Source: Demequina gelatinilytica (lineage in GTDB: Bacteria > Actinomycetota > Actinomycetes > Actinomycetales > Demequinaceae). Taken from it: a stretch of 64,000 nt of DNA. This document shows positions 44,324 through 53,742 of this stretch, in pieces. The stretch lies in NCBI RefSeq assembly GCF_000971115.1, contig NZ_BBLV01000012.1, positions 1 through 64,000 of the forward strand, given 5' to 3'. Under the pieces are notes generated by a model. That model made no database searches. It was not told the origin of the DNA and saw nothing but the letters and a program-made list of their open reading frames with translations. The translations under genes and the position numbers were made by a program. The stretch's first letter is position 1. Every line of letters starts with the position of its first letter.

Positions 44324-45426
44324 TCGTCGTCCCCGTCAGCGTCGTTGCGGGGCGGCAGCGGCCGCCCGTTGTCGTCGGTCGGCTGATCGCGGTCGTCGTC
44401 GGAGCCGGAGTCATGCACCGCGCGTGGGCCCCGCCCGCTGTCGACCACCATGGCGTCGCCCGGCACCGCGAGCTCGATACCCCGCTCGGCGAGGATGCGG
44501 CGCAGGTGCATGCGCACCTCGCGCTGCACGTCCCACTGCGTCGCGGGGTTGACCTGCACCAGCAGGCGCAGCATCACCGCGTTGTACTCGAGCGACTCGA
44601 CGCCCGCGACCTCCGCGTCGCCCAGGATCGCGGCGGCGATGCGCTTGTGGCTGCCGCGCGCGGCCTCGACCGCGTCGATCATCGCCCGGCGCGCGGCCTC
44701 GATGTCGGTGTCGTACGCGAAGCGCACCTCGATGAGCGCACGCGACCACAGGCGCGTCATGTTCCCCACGCGCGTGATCTCGCCGTTGGGGACGTACCAG
44801 ACGGTGCCGTCGAGCGACCGCAGCCGCGTGCAGCGCAGCGCGACCTCCTCGACCGTGCCGGTCGCCTCGCCCAGGTTGACCACGTCGCCCACTCCGTACT
44901 GGTCCTCCATCAGCATGAAGACGCCGCTCAGCACGTCCTTGACCAGCGACTGCGCGCCGAAGCCCAGCGCGACACCGGCGATACCGGCGGAGGCGAGCAT
45001 GGGCCCCACGGGGACGCCGAACACGGACAGGGCCGTGGTCACGCCGATCGCGACCAGGATCACCGCAAGTGTGGACGTGAGCACCCGCCTGAGCGTGTTG
45101 GCGCGCTGGCGCCGGCGCTCGGCCTCGAGCCGCAGCTCCATGGTCGGCGGCTCCGCGACCGGCATCTTGGCCTTGCGCAGCGCGCGTCGCGCGCGGTGGT
45201 CCAGCGGGGCGCCCCGCTCGATGCCCATGGTGATGCCCTGGATGAGCGCGCGGCCCACGAACCATGCGATCACCAGGATCAGCAGGGCGACGCCCAGGCC
45301 CACCAGCTCGCCGTTGCGGCCGCTGAGGATGTCCGACCAGGTGTCGGCGATATCGCCCGCGGGGCCCGTGAGCGACGAGTCGACGGATGAGGACGTCTCC
45401 GGCTCGGAGGTTTCCAGGTGCAGCAT
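44320..45426 (-). CDS. Small-conductance mechanosensitive channel (MscS family)
   Basis: A 368-aa protein with one N-terminal helix (about 45-65), a second near 120-145, then the pore helix and MscS core ([46 protein letters not shown], near 145-190). The cytosolic beta domain and alpha/beta vestibule follow. An Asp-rich hydrophilic tail ([18 protein letters not shown]) is an extra. It releases osmolytes on hypo-osmotic shock, complementing the betaine importers nearby. TACATT lies exactly 6 nt before ATG 45426, so the mRNA is probably leaderless. Confidence 0.93.
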   Translation of the reverse strand: MLHLETSEPETSSSVDSSLTGPAGDIADTWSDILSGRNGELVGLGVALLILVIAWFVGRALIQGITMGIERGAPLDHRARRALRKAKMPVAEPPTMELRLEAERRRQRANTLRRVLTSTLAVILVAIGVTTALSVFGVPVGPMLASAGIAGVALGFGAQSLVKDVLSGVFMLMEDQYGVGDVVNLGEATGTVEEVALRCTRLRSLDGTVWYVPNGEITRVGNMTRLWSRALIEVRFAYDTDIEAARRAMIDAVEAARGSHKRIAAAILGDAEVAGVESLEYNAVMLRLLVQVNPATQWDVQREVRMHLRRILAERGIELAVPGDAMVVDSGRGPRAVHDSGSDDDRDQPTDDNGRPLPPRNDADGDDE

Positions 45427-45490
45427 TGGACCAATGTAACCAGCGCGCGGCGCTCGACCTATCCACCCTCGCATCTGGCAGGATTGCAGT

Positions 45491-47635
45491 GTGATCGATG
45501 CGCCCGAGGTCGAGCGCGAGACTCCGTCAGAGGCTCTCGTCGCGCTCGCGCGCGCGTGCAAGGTCTCGGTGGAGTACTACGCCATCGACGGAACCCAGGT
45601 CCAGTGCTCCGCCGCGGCCATCCGCGCCGCCCTCACGGCGATGGGGCTCGATGCCTCGTCGGATGCGGCATGCGAACGCTCGCTCACCGCGCTCGAGGAC
45701 CAGGACTGGCTCCGGCTGGTGCCTCCGATCACGGTGCTCACGCAGGGCGAGGCGCGCGAGATCCCCGTGCACGTGGTGGACGGCGAGCCTGCCGGCCTGA
45801 CGCTGACCCTCGAGTCGGGGGAGGAGCGCGAGCCCGAGCAGCTCGACCGCTGGGTGCCGCCGCGCGAGGTGGGCCACCAGACGATGGGGCGCGCCACCTT
45901 CGAGATCCCCGGCGACCTGCCGCTCGGCTGGCACCTGGTGGAGGCGCGGACCACGGGCCGTACCGCGCGCGGCTACGTGGTGGTGACCCCCCGCGAGGTG
46001 ACGGTCCCTGCGCACGTGCGCGAGCATCGTCCCTGGGGGCTCACCGTGCAGCTGTACTCGCTGCGCTCGTCGCGCTCGTGGGGGATCGGAGACCTCGCGG
46101 ACCTCGCGGACCTGTGCGCGCTGGGCAAGGCGCGCGGCGAGGCCGACTTCGTGCTCATCAACCCGCTGCACGCGACCGAGCCCGTCGCGCCGATCACCAA
46201 CTCGCCGTACCTTCCCACCTCCAAGCGCTACATGTCCCCGCTGTACATCCGCGTCGAGGACATCCCCGAGGTCGCGTACCTCCCGTCGCAGCAGCGCGCG
46301 CTGCTCGCATGGGAGGCGGAGCGGCCGCAGCGCACCAACGACACGGACGAGCAGCTGGACCGCAACGCGATCTGGCGCCTCAAGTCCGCCGCGCTCGAGG
46401 AGGTGTTCCGCGCGCCGCGCAGCGCGGGCCGCGAGGCGTTGTTCGAGCAGTTCTGCATCCGCGAGGGCGCCGCGCTCGAGGACTTCGCGACCTGGAGCGC
46501 GATCGCGGAGGCGCACAAGGGCCTTCCGTGGCCCGCGGAGCTCGAGTCGCCGTCCTCTCCCGCGGTGGCCGCATGGCGCGACGAGCATGCCGATCGCGTG
46601 CTGTACCATGCGTGGCTCCAGTGGATCTGCGAGGAGCAGCTCGCGAGCGCGCAGGCGACCGCGGACCGCGCCGGCATGAGCATCGGCGTGATGATCGACC
46701 TGGCCGTGGGCGTCCACCCCGAGGGTGCCGACGCGTGGTCGTACCAGCGCGTGCTCGCCCAGGGCATGAGCATGGGGGCGCCGCCGGACTTCTACAACGC
46801 GCTGGGCCAGGACTGGTCCATCCCGCCGTGGCAGCCGCGCGCGCTCGAGGCCGCGGCCTATCTGCCGTTCCGCGACCTGGTGCGCGCCGCCGTGCGCAAC
46901 GCGGGCGCGCTCCGCATCGACCACGTGCTCGGCATGTTCCGGCAGTGGTGGGTGCCCGAGGGCCACATCCCGGTCGACGGTGTGTACGTCTACGTGGACC
47001 ACGAGGCGCTCATCGGCATCATCGCGCTCGAGGCGGAGCGCGCGGGAGCGATCGTGATCGGCGAGGACCTGGGCACGGTCGAGCCGTGGGTGCGCGAGTA
47101 CCTGCACGGCCGCGGCATCCTCGGCACGTCGATCGCCTGGTTCGAGCGCCACGACGACGGCGCGCCGCGCCTGCCCGAGGACTACCGAGCCGACACCCTC
47201 GCGGCGGTCACCACGCACGATCTCCCGCCCACGGGCGCGTACCTCGCGGGCGAGCACGTGCGTCTGCGCGCCGAGCTCGGGATGCTGGGCGAGGGATCGA
47301 TCGAGGACGCGCAGGCCGAGGCCGAGCGTGAGCGTCAGGCCTTCATCGACGTCATGCTCGAACGCCGCTGGATCCTCTCCGACTACAACGAGGAGGACCT
47401 CATCGCGGGGCTGCACCGGTGGGTGCTGTCGAGCCCCGCGCTGCTCATCGGTGTCGCCGTGACCGATGCGGTGGGCGAGCGTCGCGCGCAGAACATGCCC
47501 GGCACGGACACCGAGTACCCGAACTGGTGCATGCCGGTCACGGACGGCAACGGCGTCCCGGTGCTGCTCGACGACCTCTTCGAGCACCCGCGCGTGCGGC
47601 GCCTGTTCCGCGCGATCAAGTCCGCGCGCTCCTGA
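45491..47635 (+). CDS. malQ: 4-alpha-glucanotransferase
   Basis: A 714-aa GH77 enzyme with the long actinobacterial N-terminal beta domain (about 1-160). The catalytic barrel begins at WGLTVQLYSLRSSRSWGIGDLADL. The nucleophile Asp is in LRIDHVLGMFRQWW, the acid/base Glu in VIGEDLGTVEPWV, and the third acidic residue in AVTTHDLPPTGAYLAG. It disproportionates maltodextrins in glycogen and maltose metabolism. GTG 45491 has no ribosome binding site, and a weak -10 (CAGGAT) lies 6 nt upstream, so a leaderless start is likely. It is divergent from mscS. Confidence 0.95.
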   Translation: MIDAPEVERETPSEALVALARACKVSVEYYAIDGTQVQCSAAAIRAALTAMGLDASSDAACERSLTALEDQDWLRLVPPITVLTQGEAREIPVHVVDGEPAGLTLTLESGEEREPEQLDRWVPPREVGHQTMGRATFEIPGDLPLGWHLVEARTTGRTARGYVVVTPREVTVPAHVREHRPWGLTVQLYSLRSSRSWGIGDLADLADLCALGKARGEADFVLINPLHATEPVAPITNSPYLPTSKRYMSPLYIRVEDIPEVAYLPSQQRALLAWEAERPQRTNDTDEQLDRNAIWRLKSAALEEVFRAPRSAGREALFEQFCIREGAALEDFATWSAIAEAHKGLPWPAELESPSSPAVAAWRDEHADRVLYHAWLQWICEEQLASAQATADRAGMSIGVMIDLAVGVHPEGADAWSYQRVLAQGMSMGAPPDFYNALGQDWSIPPWQPRALEAAAYLPFRDLVRAAVRNAGALRIDHVLGMFRQWWVPEGHIPVDGVYVYVDHEALIGIIALEAERAGAIVIGEDLGTVEPWVREYLHGRGILGTSIAWFERHDDGAPRLPEDYRADTLAAVTTHDLPPTGAYLAGEHVRLRAELGMLGEGSIEDAQAEAERERQAFIDVMLERRWILSDYNEEDLIAGLHRWVLSSPALLIGVAVTDAVGERRAQNMPGTDTEYPNWCMPVTDGNGVPVLLDDLFEHPRVRRLFRAIKSARS

Positions 47636-47642
47636 CTGCACC

Positions 47643-47674
47643 AGGGACGATGCGGCGGGCGCCGCATCGTCCCT
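47643..47674. terminator. Hairpin terminator built from inverted GGACGATGCG copies
   Basis: A perfect 14-bp stem, AGGGACGATGCGGC with its complement, and a GGGC loop between malQ and the convergent pepN gene. Each arm contains one exact copy of GGACGATGCG (47645-47654 forward, 47663-47672 reverse). Confidence 0.88.
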
Positions 47675-47681
47675 CGCCCCG

Positions 47682-50276
47682 CTAGGAGGCGGCGGCCATG
47701 CGGCTCGTGGTCTGCGCGATCTGCGCGCGGCGCACGTGGTCGAGCCCCTCGACCACCACCTTGCGCAGCACGCTCGGGGCATCGTGGTGGTCGGCGAGCC
47801 ACTGCTCCAGGCGCCCCGCGAGGCCGTCGACGCGGCCCACGAGGTTCACGGGCAGCACGAGCCGCGCCACGCGGACGCCCACGAACCCCGCGTTCGCGTC
47901 GTAGTACTCGCGCAGCGAGCCGAGCAGGTCCTCCACCAGGGGCGCGAGCAGCGCGGGGTCGACCGCGCGCGCGAGCCCTGCGGCCATCTGGAACTGCACG
48001 GCGTTGATCGCGGGGCCGTCCGCAGGGCGCACCAGCGCATCCCATGCGGCCTGCTTGGCCTCGGGGCTCGCGATCGCGGCGCGCACACCCGCGGCGCGGC
48101 GCTGGCCTGCGGCGCTCACGTCGCGCGAGGCGTAGTGGTCGATCTCCTCGACGTCGATCCCGCCGGCAGCCGCGAGGCCCCCCAGCAGGTCCCACGTGAG
48201 GTCCGAGTCGATGTCGAGCCCCGCGACCTCCGCGGTGCCCTCGACGAGCGCCCGCAGGCGCAGGCCCTGCTCGGTGGTGGACGCCACCTGCGCGTAGCCC
48301 TTGAGCAGCTGGAGCTGGATGTCCGAGCCGTGCTCGGCCTCGCCCACCGCGTGCCAGAGCCGCTCCGCCGCCGCCTCCGTGATCTCCGCGACGTGCTCGG
48401 GTGCGAGGTAGCGACGCAGCGCGACCACCATGAGCTCGAGATGGGACTCGGCGGTCGCGGAGTTGAGCAGCCTCGGCGCGACGCTCAGCACCGCGTCGAT
48501 GTAGCGCTGCGCTGCCAGCGATCCGTCGCGCGTCATGTGCCACAGCGCGTCGAGCACGGTGGCCTGCGCCATCGCGTCGTCGACATGCGCGATGTGCGCC
48601 TCGAGGTTGGCGAGCGACACGTCGTCGAGGTGGAGCTTCGCGTAGGTGAGGTCGCGGTCGTTGACCAGCAGCAGGTCGGGGCGGGGCCTGCCGGCCGCCT
48701 CGGGGACCTCGGTGAGCGGGCCGTCGAGCGTGGCGGGCACGGTCCACGAGCGCACGAACGTGCCCTCGGAGAGCTCGTACCCCGCGATCTCCACGCCATG
48801 GGGACGATGCACCGGGTGCTCGGCCGGCACATCCTCGGCGACCGCGAGGCGGGTAAGGGCTCCCGCATCGTCCGTCGCGATGATCGGGCGGAGCGTGGTG
48901 ACGCCGGGGGTCTCGAGCCAGACCTCGGCCCACGAGTCGAGCCGGCTCTCCGCGGCGGTCTCGACCTCCGCGAGGAACTCGGCGAGCGTGGCGTTCCCAT
49001 GGTGGTAGCGCTGCAGGTAGGAGGCGACGCCTCCGAAGAACGCGTCCTCGCCCACGAACTCCGCGAGCTGCTTGAGGGCCGACGCCCCCTTCGCGTACGT
49101 GATCATGTCGAACGCCGACACGGTGGCCTCGGTGTCCGGCACCTCGGTGACGATCGCGTGCGTGGTGGGGAGCTGGTCCTGCACGTACGCGACGGACTTG
49201 CGGTCCGCGGCGAACGTGACCCACGCGTCCTTCCACTCGGAGACCTCGGCAGCGGCCCATGTCCCGATGAACTCGGCGAACGACTCGTTGAGCCACAGGT
49301 CGTCCCACCACTTCATGGTGACGAGGTTGCCGAACCACATGTGGGCGAGCTCGTGGAGCACCACCACCGTGCGGAACTCGAGCTCCGCGGCGGTCGCGCG
49401 CCCGCGGAACAGGAGGCGGTCCTCGGAGATGGTGACGCACCCGATGTTCTCCATCGCGCCCAGGTTGTACTGCGGCACGTAGATCTGGTCGTACTTCTCG
49501 TACGGGTACGGGGTCTGGAAGACGCGCTCGTAGAGCTCGAGGCCCGCCTGGGTGTCCTCGAGCACGCGGTCGCCGTCGAAGTGCTGCTCGAGCGACGGGC
49601 GGCCGTAGACCCGCGCGGGGATCTCGCCGTCGGTGCCGTGCAGCACCCCCTCGTGGTAGGCGTAGGGTCCCGCGACCACCGCCGCGCCGTAGCTCGGGAT
49701 CGGGACGGTCGGCCCGAAGGACCAGCGTGCGAGGCCGTGCTCGACGCCCGCCACGGTGACCGTCCCGTCGACGGGCTCGGGCTCCGGGGTGGGCGAGTTG
49801 GAGATCACGGCCCAGTGGTCGGGCACCGTGACGGTGAACGTGAACTCGCCCTTGATGTCGGGCTGGTCGAAGCATGCGAAGGCGGCGCGGGTGTCGTTCG
49901 CGGCGAACTGGCTGTAGAGGTAGACCTCGCCATCCGCGGGGTCGACGAAGCGGTGGATGCCCTGACCGTCGTTGCGGTACCCGAAGGCGCCCGCGACCCG
50001 CAGCGTGTTGTGCTCCTTCAGGCCCTCGAGCGGGATCCGTCCCTCCACGTGGAGCGCGGGGTCGAGGGGCTCGCCGTTGAGCTCGATCGCGTCGATGTCC
50101 GCCCACGCGGCCTCGATGAACGTGCTCGCCCCGGGCGTGGCGTCGAACTCGACGGTCGTGTCGGAGCGGAAGGTGCGGCCCGGGTCGCTGAAGTCGAGGT
50201 CGATCGCGTAGCGCGCGTGCGAGACCGTGGCGAAGCGCTCCGCGGCCTCCTGCTTGGTGAGGTTCATGCCTGGCAT
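47682..50276 (-). CDS. pepN: Aminopeptidase N (M1 family), first of two tandem copies
   Basis: An 864-aa M1 metallopeptidase. The N-terminal beta domain is followed by YNLGAMENIGCVT (substrate N-terminus recognition) and the zinc site HELAHMWFGNLVTMKWWDDLWLNE (HEXXH plus distal Glu). The C-terminal ERAP1-like helical domain completes the fold. Length is typical of actinobacterial PepN. It releases N-terminal residues from peptides in the cytosol; there is no signal peptide. ATG 50276 is used, with ATG 50267 as alternative. The second copy at 50575 lies just upstream on the same strand, separated by two repeat elements and a terminator. Confidence 0.96.
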   Translation of the reverse strand: MPGMNLTKQEAAERFATVSHARYAIDLDFSDPGRTFRSDTTVEFDATPGASTFIEAAWADIDAIELNGEPLDPALHVEGRIPLEGLKEHNTLRVAGAFGYRNDGQGIHRFVDPADGEVYLYSQFAANDTRAAFACFDQPDIKGEFTFTVTVPDHWAVISNSPTPEPEPVDGTVTVAGVEHGLARWSFGPTVPIPSYGAAVVAGPYAYHEGVLHGTDGEIPARVYGRPSLEQHFDGDRVLEDTQAGLELYERVFQTPYPYEKYDQIYVPQYNLGAMENIGCVTISEDRLLFRGRATAAELEFRTVVVLHELAHMWFGNLVTMKWWDDLWLNESFAEFIGTWAAAEVSEWKDAWVTFAADRKSVAYVQDQLPTTHAIVTEVPDTEATVSAFDMITYAKGASALKQLAEFVGEDAFFGGVASYLQRYHHGNATLAEFLAEVETAAESRLDSWAEVWLETPGVTTLRPIIATDDAGALTRLAVAEDVPAEHPVHRPHGVEIAGYELSEGTFVRSWTVPATLDGPLTEVPEAAGRPRPDLLLVNDRDLTYAKLHLDDVSLANLEAHIAHVDDAMAQATVLDALWHMTRDGSLAAQRYIDAVLSVAPRLLNSATAESHLELMVVALRRYLAPEHVAEITEAAAERLWHAVGEAEHGSDIQLQLLKGYAQVASTTEQGLRLRALVEGTAEVAGLDIDSDLTWDLLGGLAAAGGIDVEEIDHYASRDVSAAGQRRAAGVRAAIASPEAKQAAWDALVRPADGPAINAVQFQMAAGLARAVDPALLAPLVEDLLGSLREYYDANAGFVGVRVARLVLPVNLVGRVDGLAGRLEQWLADHHDAPSVLRKVVVEGLDHVRRAQIAQTTSRMAAAS

Positions 50277-50311
50277 GCCACAAGTCTGGCAGTCCCCACC
50301 TCCCTCCGCTC

Positions 50312-50362
50312 CCGAAGTGGTGCCTCAGTGTCGCTTCTGCGCGATCCCGGGTCTGCAGTGGT
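50312..50362 (+). repeat. 51-bp dispersed intergenic element, copy 3 (forward)
   Basis: It begins CCGAAGTGGT, with core GTGTCGCTTCTGCG, and ends GCAGTGGT. It aligns without gaps to copies 1, 2 and 4. It lies upstream of the first pepN gene, facing copy 4 across a terminator hairpin. Confidence 0.65.
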
Positions 50363-50441
50363 GCGTGGTTGTCGGTGGCACGACTCAGGCGTCCGGTGAG
50401 ACGGCGGCGACCACGGGACCCGCGCATCGTGCGCATGCGAA

Positions 50442-50471
50442 AGGCCGCCCCGGCGCGAACCGGGGCGGCCT
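50442..50471. terminator. Hairpin terminator between the two pepN genes
   Basis: A 12-bp stem (AGGCCGCCCCGG and complement) with a 6-nt loop, extended by GCGA/TCGC on each side after one mismatch. It should end the transcript of the upstream pepN gene on the minus strand. Confidence 0.8.
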
Positions 50472-50504
50472 CTCGCATCCTCGCCGCTCGAGCGACGGTG
50501 ATCT

Positions 50505-50555
50505 ACCACTGTGATGCCGGGACCCTCAGGATCCGACGATCACCGACCACTTCGG
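50505..50555 (-). repeat. 51-bp dispersed intergenic element, copy 4 (reverse)
   Basis: On the minus strand it begins CCGAAGTGGT and ends ACAGTGGT, with GTCG-N2-TC in the core. It is 19 nt from the stop codon of the second pepN gene and inverted relative to copy 3. Confidence 0.65.
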
Positions 50556-50574
50556 GGGAGACGCGGGTGGAGGA

Positions 50575-53175
50575 TCAGCCCTCGAAGGCCAGGTCCGCCG
50601 CCTGGGCCTTGAGCGCACGCCGCACGCCGTCCGAGCCCTCGCGCACCAGGCGCTTGAGCGCATCGTGCGCGTCGGCGTTGGCCTCGAGCCATGCGAACGC
50701 CTTGTCCTGCAGGTCGGGCACGCGCCCCGCGAGCAGGGTCGGGTACAGGCCCTCGATGAGGTTCGCCGCGATCTCGTTGGTCTTGGTGCCGTAGATCCGG
50801 CGCAGCGCGTCGAAGTACTCGTCCACGTACGGCACCAGCAGACCGAGGTCGTGAGCGTGGTTGAAGCCCGCGATGGTCTCGTACTGCAGCGCGTTCGGGA
50901 GGTCCTTCTCCGCGTTGATGAGCGCGTCGAACGCCGCACGCTTCGCGGCCTCCGTCGCGACCGAGGCGCGGGCATGCGCGGCACGGCGCTGGCCCGAGGC
51001 GGTCGCGTCCTTGGTGAGCTGGACCTCGATCGCGACGTCGCCCGCACGGCCGCCGGCGGCCAGCGAGATCAGCAGGTCCCACGTGAGGTCCGCGTCGATC
51101 GCGAGGCCGTCGATCTGGATCTTGCCGTCGATGAGCGCCTGGACGGTGTCGAACATCGAGTCGACGCTCGCGAGCGAGGCGAAGGCCTTGACGAGCTGCA
51201 GCTGGCTGTCCGAGCCGGGAGCCGCGGCCACCATGAGCCGCCAGATCTCGCGCGCGGCGGCCTGCTGCACCTCCTCGGTGCGCGTCGGGTGGACGTACAG
51301 CGCGATGGTGGTCTGGAGCTGGCGGAGCATCACCAGCACCGTGGTGGACTCGGTCTCCTCGCCGATGTTCTTCAGCACCAGGTCGACGTACTGGCGCGCG
51401 GGCATCTCGGCGTCGCGCGTCATGTCCCAGGCGGCCGCGAGCACCATGGAGCGGGCGAGCGGATCCGTGAACTTGGACACGTGCTCGACCGCGGTTGCGA
51501 GCGAGGCCTCGTCGAGACGGACCTTGGCGTACGCGAGGTCGCCGTCGTTGACCAGCACGAGCGCGGGACGGGCCTTGCCCACGAGCGCCGGGATCTCCGT
51601 CAGCTCGCCGTCCACGTCGACCTCGACCGACCAGGTCTGGGCGAGGACGTCGTCGCCCTCGTCGTCGACCGCCAGGTCGTAGCCGCCGATGCGGAGACGG
51701 TGCGGGCGCTGGGTCGGCCACTCGGCGGGCACCTCCTGGGCGACCGCGAAGGACGTCATGACCCCCGCATCGTCCGTCTCGATGACGGGACGCAGCGTGG
51801 TGACGCCGGCCTTCTGGAGCCACACGTCGGACCAGCCGGACAGGTCGCGGCCGGACGCCTTCTCGAGCTCGACCAGCAGGTCGTTCAGCGTCGCGTTGGA
51901 GTGGTGGTGCTTGCGCATGTACTCGGCGACGCCCGCGAAGAACTCGTCCTGGCCCACCCACGCGACCAGCTGGCGCAGCACGGAGGCGCCCTTCGCGTAG
52001 GTGATGCCGTCGAAGTTGACCTCGACGTCCTCGAGGTCCTTGATGTCGGCCATGATCGGGTGCGTCGACGGCAGCTGGTCCTGGCGGTACGCCCAGGACT
52101 TCTCGAGCGCGTTGAAGGTCACCCAGGAGTTCTTGTAGCGCGTGACCTCGGCGGTCGCGAGCGTCGAGGCGAACTCCGCGAACGACTCGTTGAGCCAGAG
52201 GTCGTTCCACCACCTCATGGTGACCAGGTCGCCGAACCACATGTGCGCGAGCTCGTGCAGCACGGTGACGGTGCGGCGCTCGACGCGGGCCTGAGCGGTC
52301 TTGGAACGGAAGACGTAGTCCTCGAGGAACGTGACGCAGCCCGCGTTCTCCATCGCGCCCGCGTTGAACTCGGGCACGAAGATCTGGTCGTACTTCTCGA
52401 AGGGGTAGTCCGTCTCGAACTTCTCCTCGTAGAAGGTGAAGCCCCGCTGCGTGTCATCGAGGATGACGTCCGCATCGAGGTGCTGCGCGAGCGTCTTGCG
52501 GCAGTACACGTTGGCGCTCAGCGTGCCCTTGCGGGACTCCACCGTGCCCTCGACCTCGTGGTACGGGCCCGCGACGATCGCGGTGACGTAGCAGGGGATG
52601 CGCGTGGTGGGGGAGAAGGACCAGCGCGCCTTGGCGTGCTCGGTGCCGGCGACCGTGATGGTGCCCTGCGCGGCCTCCTTGGCGGACGGCGAGTTGGACA
52701 GCACGTGCCAGTGCTCGGGTGCGGTCACCGTGAAGGAGAACGAGGCCTTGAGGTCGGGCTGCTCGAACACCGCGTACACGCGGCGCGTGTCGGCGACCTC
52801 GAACTGCGAGTAGAGGTAGACCTCGCCGTCCTCCGGGTCGACGAAGCGGTGGAGGCCCTCGCCCGTGTTCATGTACGCGCACGTCGCGTCGACCACCAGC
52901 TCGTTGTCCGCGGCGAGGCCGGGGAGGGAGATGCGCGAGTCGGCGAAGTGGGTCGCGGGGTCGAGCTCCACGCCGTTGAGCACGATCCGCTCGACGCTGG
53001 GCGCGATGAGGTCGATGAACGTGCTCTCGCCGGGGGTCGCGGTGAAGCGCACGGTCGAGGTCGAACGGAAGGTGGTGTCCGACGAGGTGAGGTCGAGGTC
53101 GACGGTGTAGGTGTCGACGGCGACGATGGCGGCGCGGGCCTCGGCCTCGGCGCGCGTGAGGTTGGTACCTGGCAT
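50575..53175 (-). CDS. pepN: Aminopeptidase N (M1 family), second tandem copy
   Basis: An 866-aa paralogue of the 47682 product with FNAGAMENAGCVTFLEDYVF, the zinc site HELAHMWFGDLVTMRWWNDLWLNE and a full C-terminal helical domain. All catalytic residues are present. The protein starts MPGTNLTRAEAEARA, clearly related to MPGMNLTKQEAAERF of its neighbour, so the pair arose by tandem duplication and has diverged considerably. Different peptide preferences are likely but not predictable. ATG 53175 is the only reasonable start. The GNAT gene is divergent. Confidence 0.96.
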   Translation of the reverse strand: MPGTNLTRAEAEARAAIVAVDTYTVDLDLTSSDTTFRSTSTVRFTATPGESTFIDLIAPSVERIVLNGVELDPATHFADSRISLPGLAADNELVVDATCAYMNTGEGLHRFVDPEDGEVYLYSQFEVADTRRVYAVFEQPDLKASFSFTVTAPEHWHVLSNSPSAKEAAQGTITVAGTEHAKARWSFSPTTRIPCYVTAIVAGPYHEVEGTVESRKGTLSANVYCRKTLAQHLDADVILDDTQRGFTFYEEKFETDYPFEKYDQIFVPEFNAGAMENAGCVTFLEDYVFRSKTAQARVERRTVTVLHELAHMWFGDLVTMRWWNDLWLNESFAEFASTLATAEVTRYKNSWVTFNALEKSWAYRQDQLPSTHPIMADIKDLEDVEVNFDGITYAKGASVLRQLVAWVGQDEFFAGVAEYMRKHHHSNATLNDLLVELEKASGRDLSGWSDVWLQKAGVTTLRPVIETDDAGVMTSFAVAQEVPAEWPTQRPHRLRIGGYDLAVDDEGDDVLAQTWSVEVDVDGELTEIPALVGKARPALVLVNDGDLAYAKVRLDEASLATAVEHVSKFTDPLARSMVLAAAWDMTRDAEMPARQYVDLVLKNIGEETESTTVLVMLRQLQTTIALYVHPTRTEEVQQAAAREIWRLMVAAAPGSDSQLQLVKAFASLASVDSMFDTVQALIDGKIQIDGLAIDADLTWDLLISLAAGGRAGDVAIEVQLTKDATASGQRRAAHARASVATEAAKRAAFDALINAEKDLPNALQYETIAGFNHAHDLGLLVPYVDEYFDALRRIYGTKTNEIAANLIEGLYPTLLAGRVPDLQDKAFAWLEANADAHDALKRLVREGSDGVRRALKAQAADLAFEG

Positions 53176-53262
53176 GGCGCGATTCTGCCACGCGTCGGTC
53201 CGGCTCAGCACGGCACGCCGATAGCAGGGGCGACGATGCCCCCTGCGGGGTAGCGTCGTCGG

Positions 53263-53697
53263 ATGGGCGACTCCTCCGATCGGATCCGGCCCGCGGTCGG
53301 CGCGGACGGCGCGGCGCTCGCGGCCTTCGCCTCGGAGCTGGCGCTGGGCGCGCGCCCGTCCCCGTCCGCGGCCGCGGACGCGCTGTCCGCGTTGCTGGTC
53401 CGCGCGGACGCTGCCGTGCTCGTCGCCGAGCGTGCGGGGACGCCGGTCGGGTACCTCGTGGTGCAGCGCCAGCCGGCGATGTTCGCCGGCGGCGCCGTGG
53501 CCGTGATCACGGAGCTGTATGTGGCGTCCGAGCGTCGCGGCGAGGGGCTCGGACGAGCGCTCGTCGAGGCGGCCGAGGCCGCGGCGAGGCGTTGGGCCGT
53601 GGCCTGCATGTGGGTCGCGACGAGCCGCGCTCAAGGGTTCTACGAGTCCCTGGGGTTCGCGGCCACGGCGACCTTCCTCAAGAAGCCGCTCGGCTGA
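53263..53697 (+). CDS. GNAT family N-acetyltransferase
   Basis: A 144-aa GNAT domain. VAVITELYVASERRGEGLGRALVEAAEAAAR contains the acetyl-CoA pyrophosphate loop (R-R-G-E-G-L-G), followed by VATSRAQGFYESLGF. The acceptor could be a small amine or a protein N-terminus. TAGCGT stands exactly 6 nt before ATG 53263 and no ribosome binding site is present, so the mRNA is probably leaderless. A hairpin terminator follows directly. Confidence 0.9.
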   Translation: MGDSSDRIRPAVGADGAALAAFASELALGARPSPSAAADALSALLVRADAAVLVAERAGTPVGYLVVQRQPAMFAGGAVAVITELYVASERRGEGLGRALVEAAEAAARRWAVACMWVATSRAQGFYESLGFAATATFLKKPLG

Positions 53698-53700
53698 CGC

Positions 53701-53733
53701 GACGGGGCCCCGCGTGCGACGCGGGGCCCCGTC
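53701..53733. terminator. Bidirectional hairpin terminator
   Basis: A perfect 15-bp stem (GACGGGGCCCCGCGT and complement) with a GCG loop between the convergent GNAT and metQ genes. Confidence 0.87.
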
Positions 53734-53742
53734 GCGGAGGGT

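Noticed and set aside
47383..50478. Long reverse-strand open frame (1031 codons) over the pepN region in another frame
   Set aside because: Arg/Gly-rich shadow of the genuine aminopeptidase N frame on the same strand; no family motifs.
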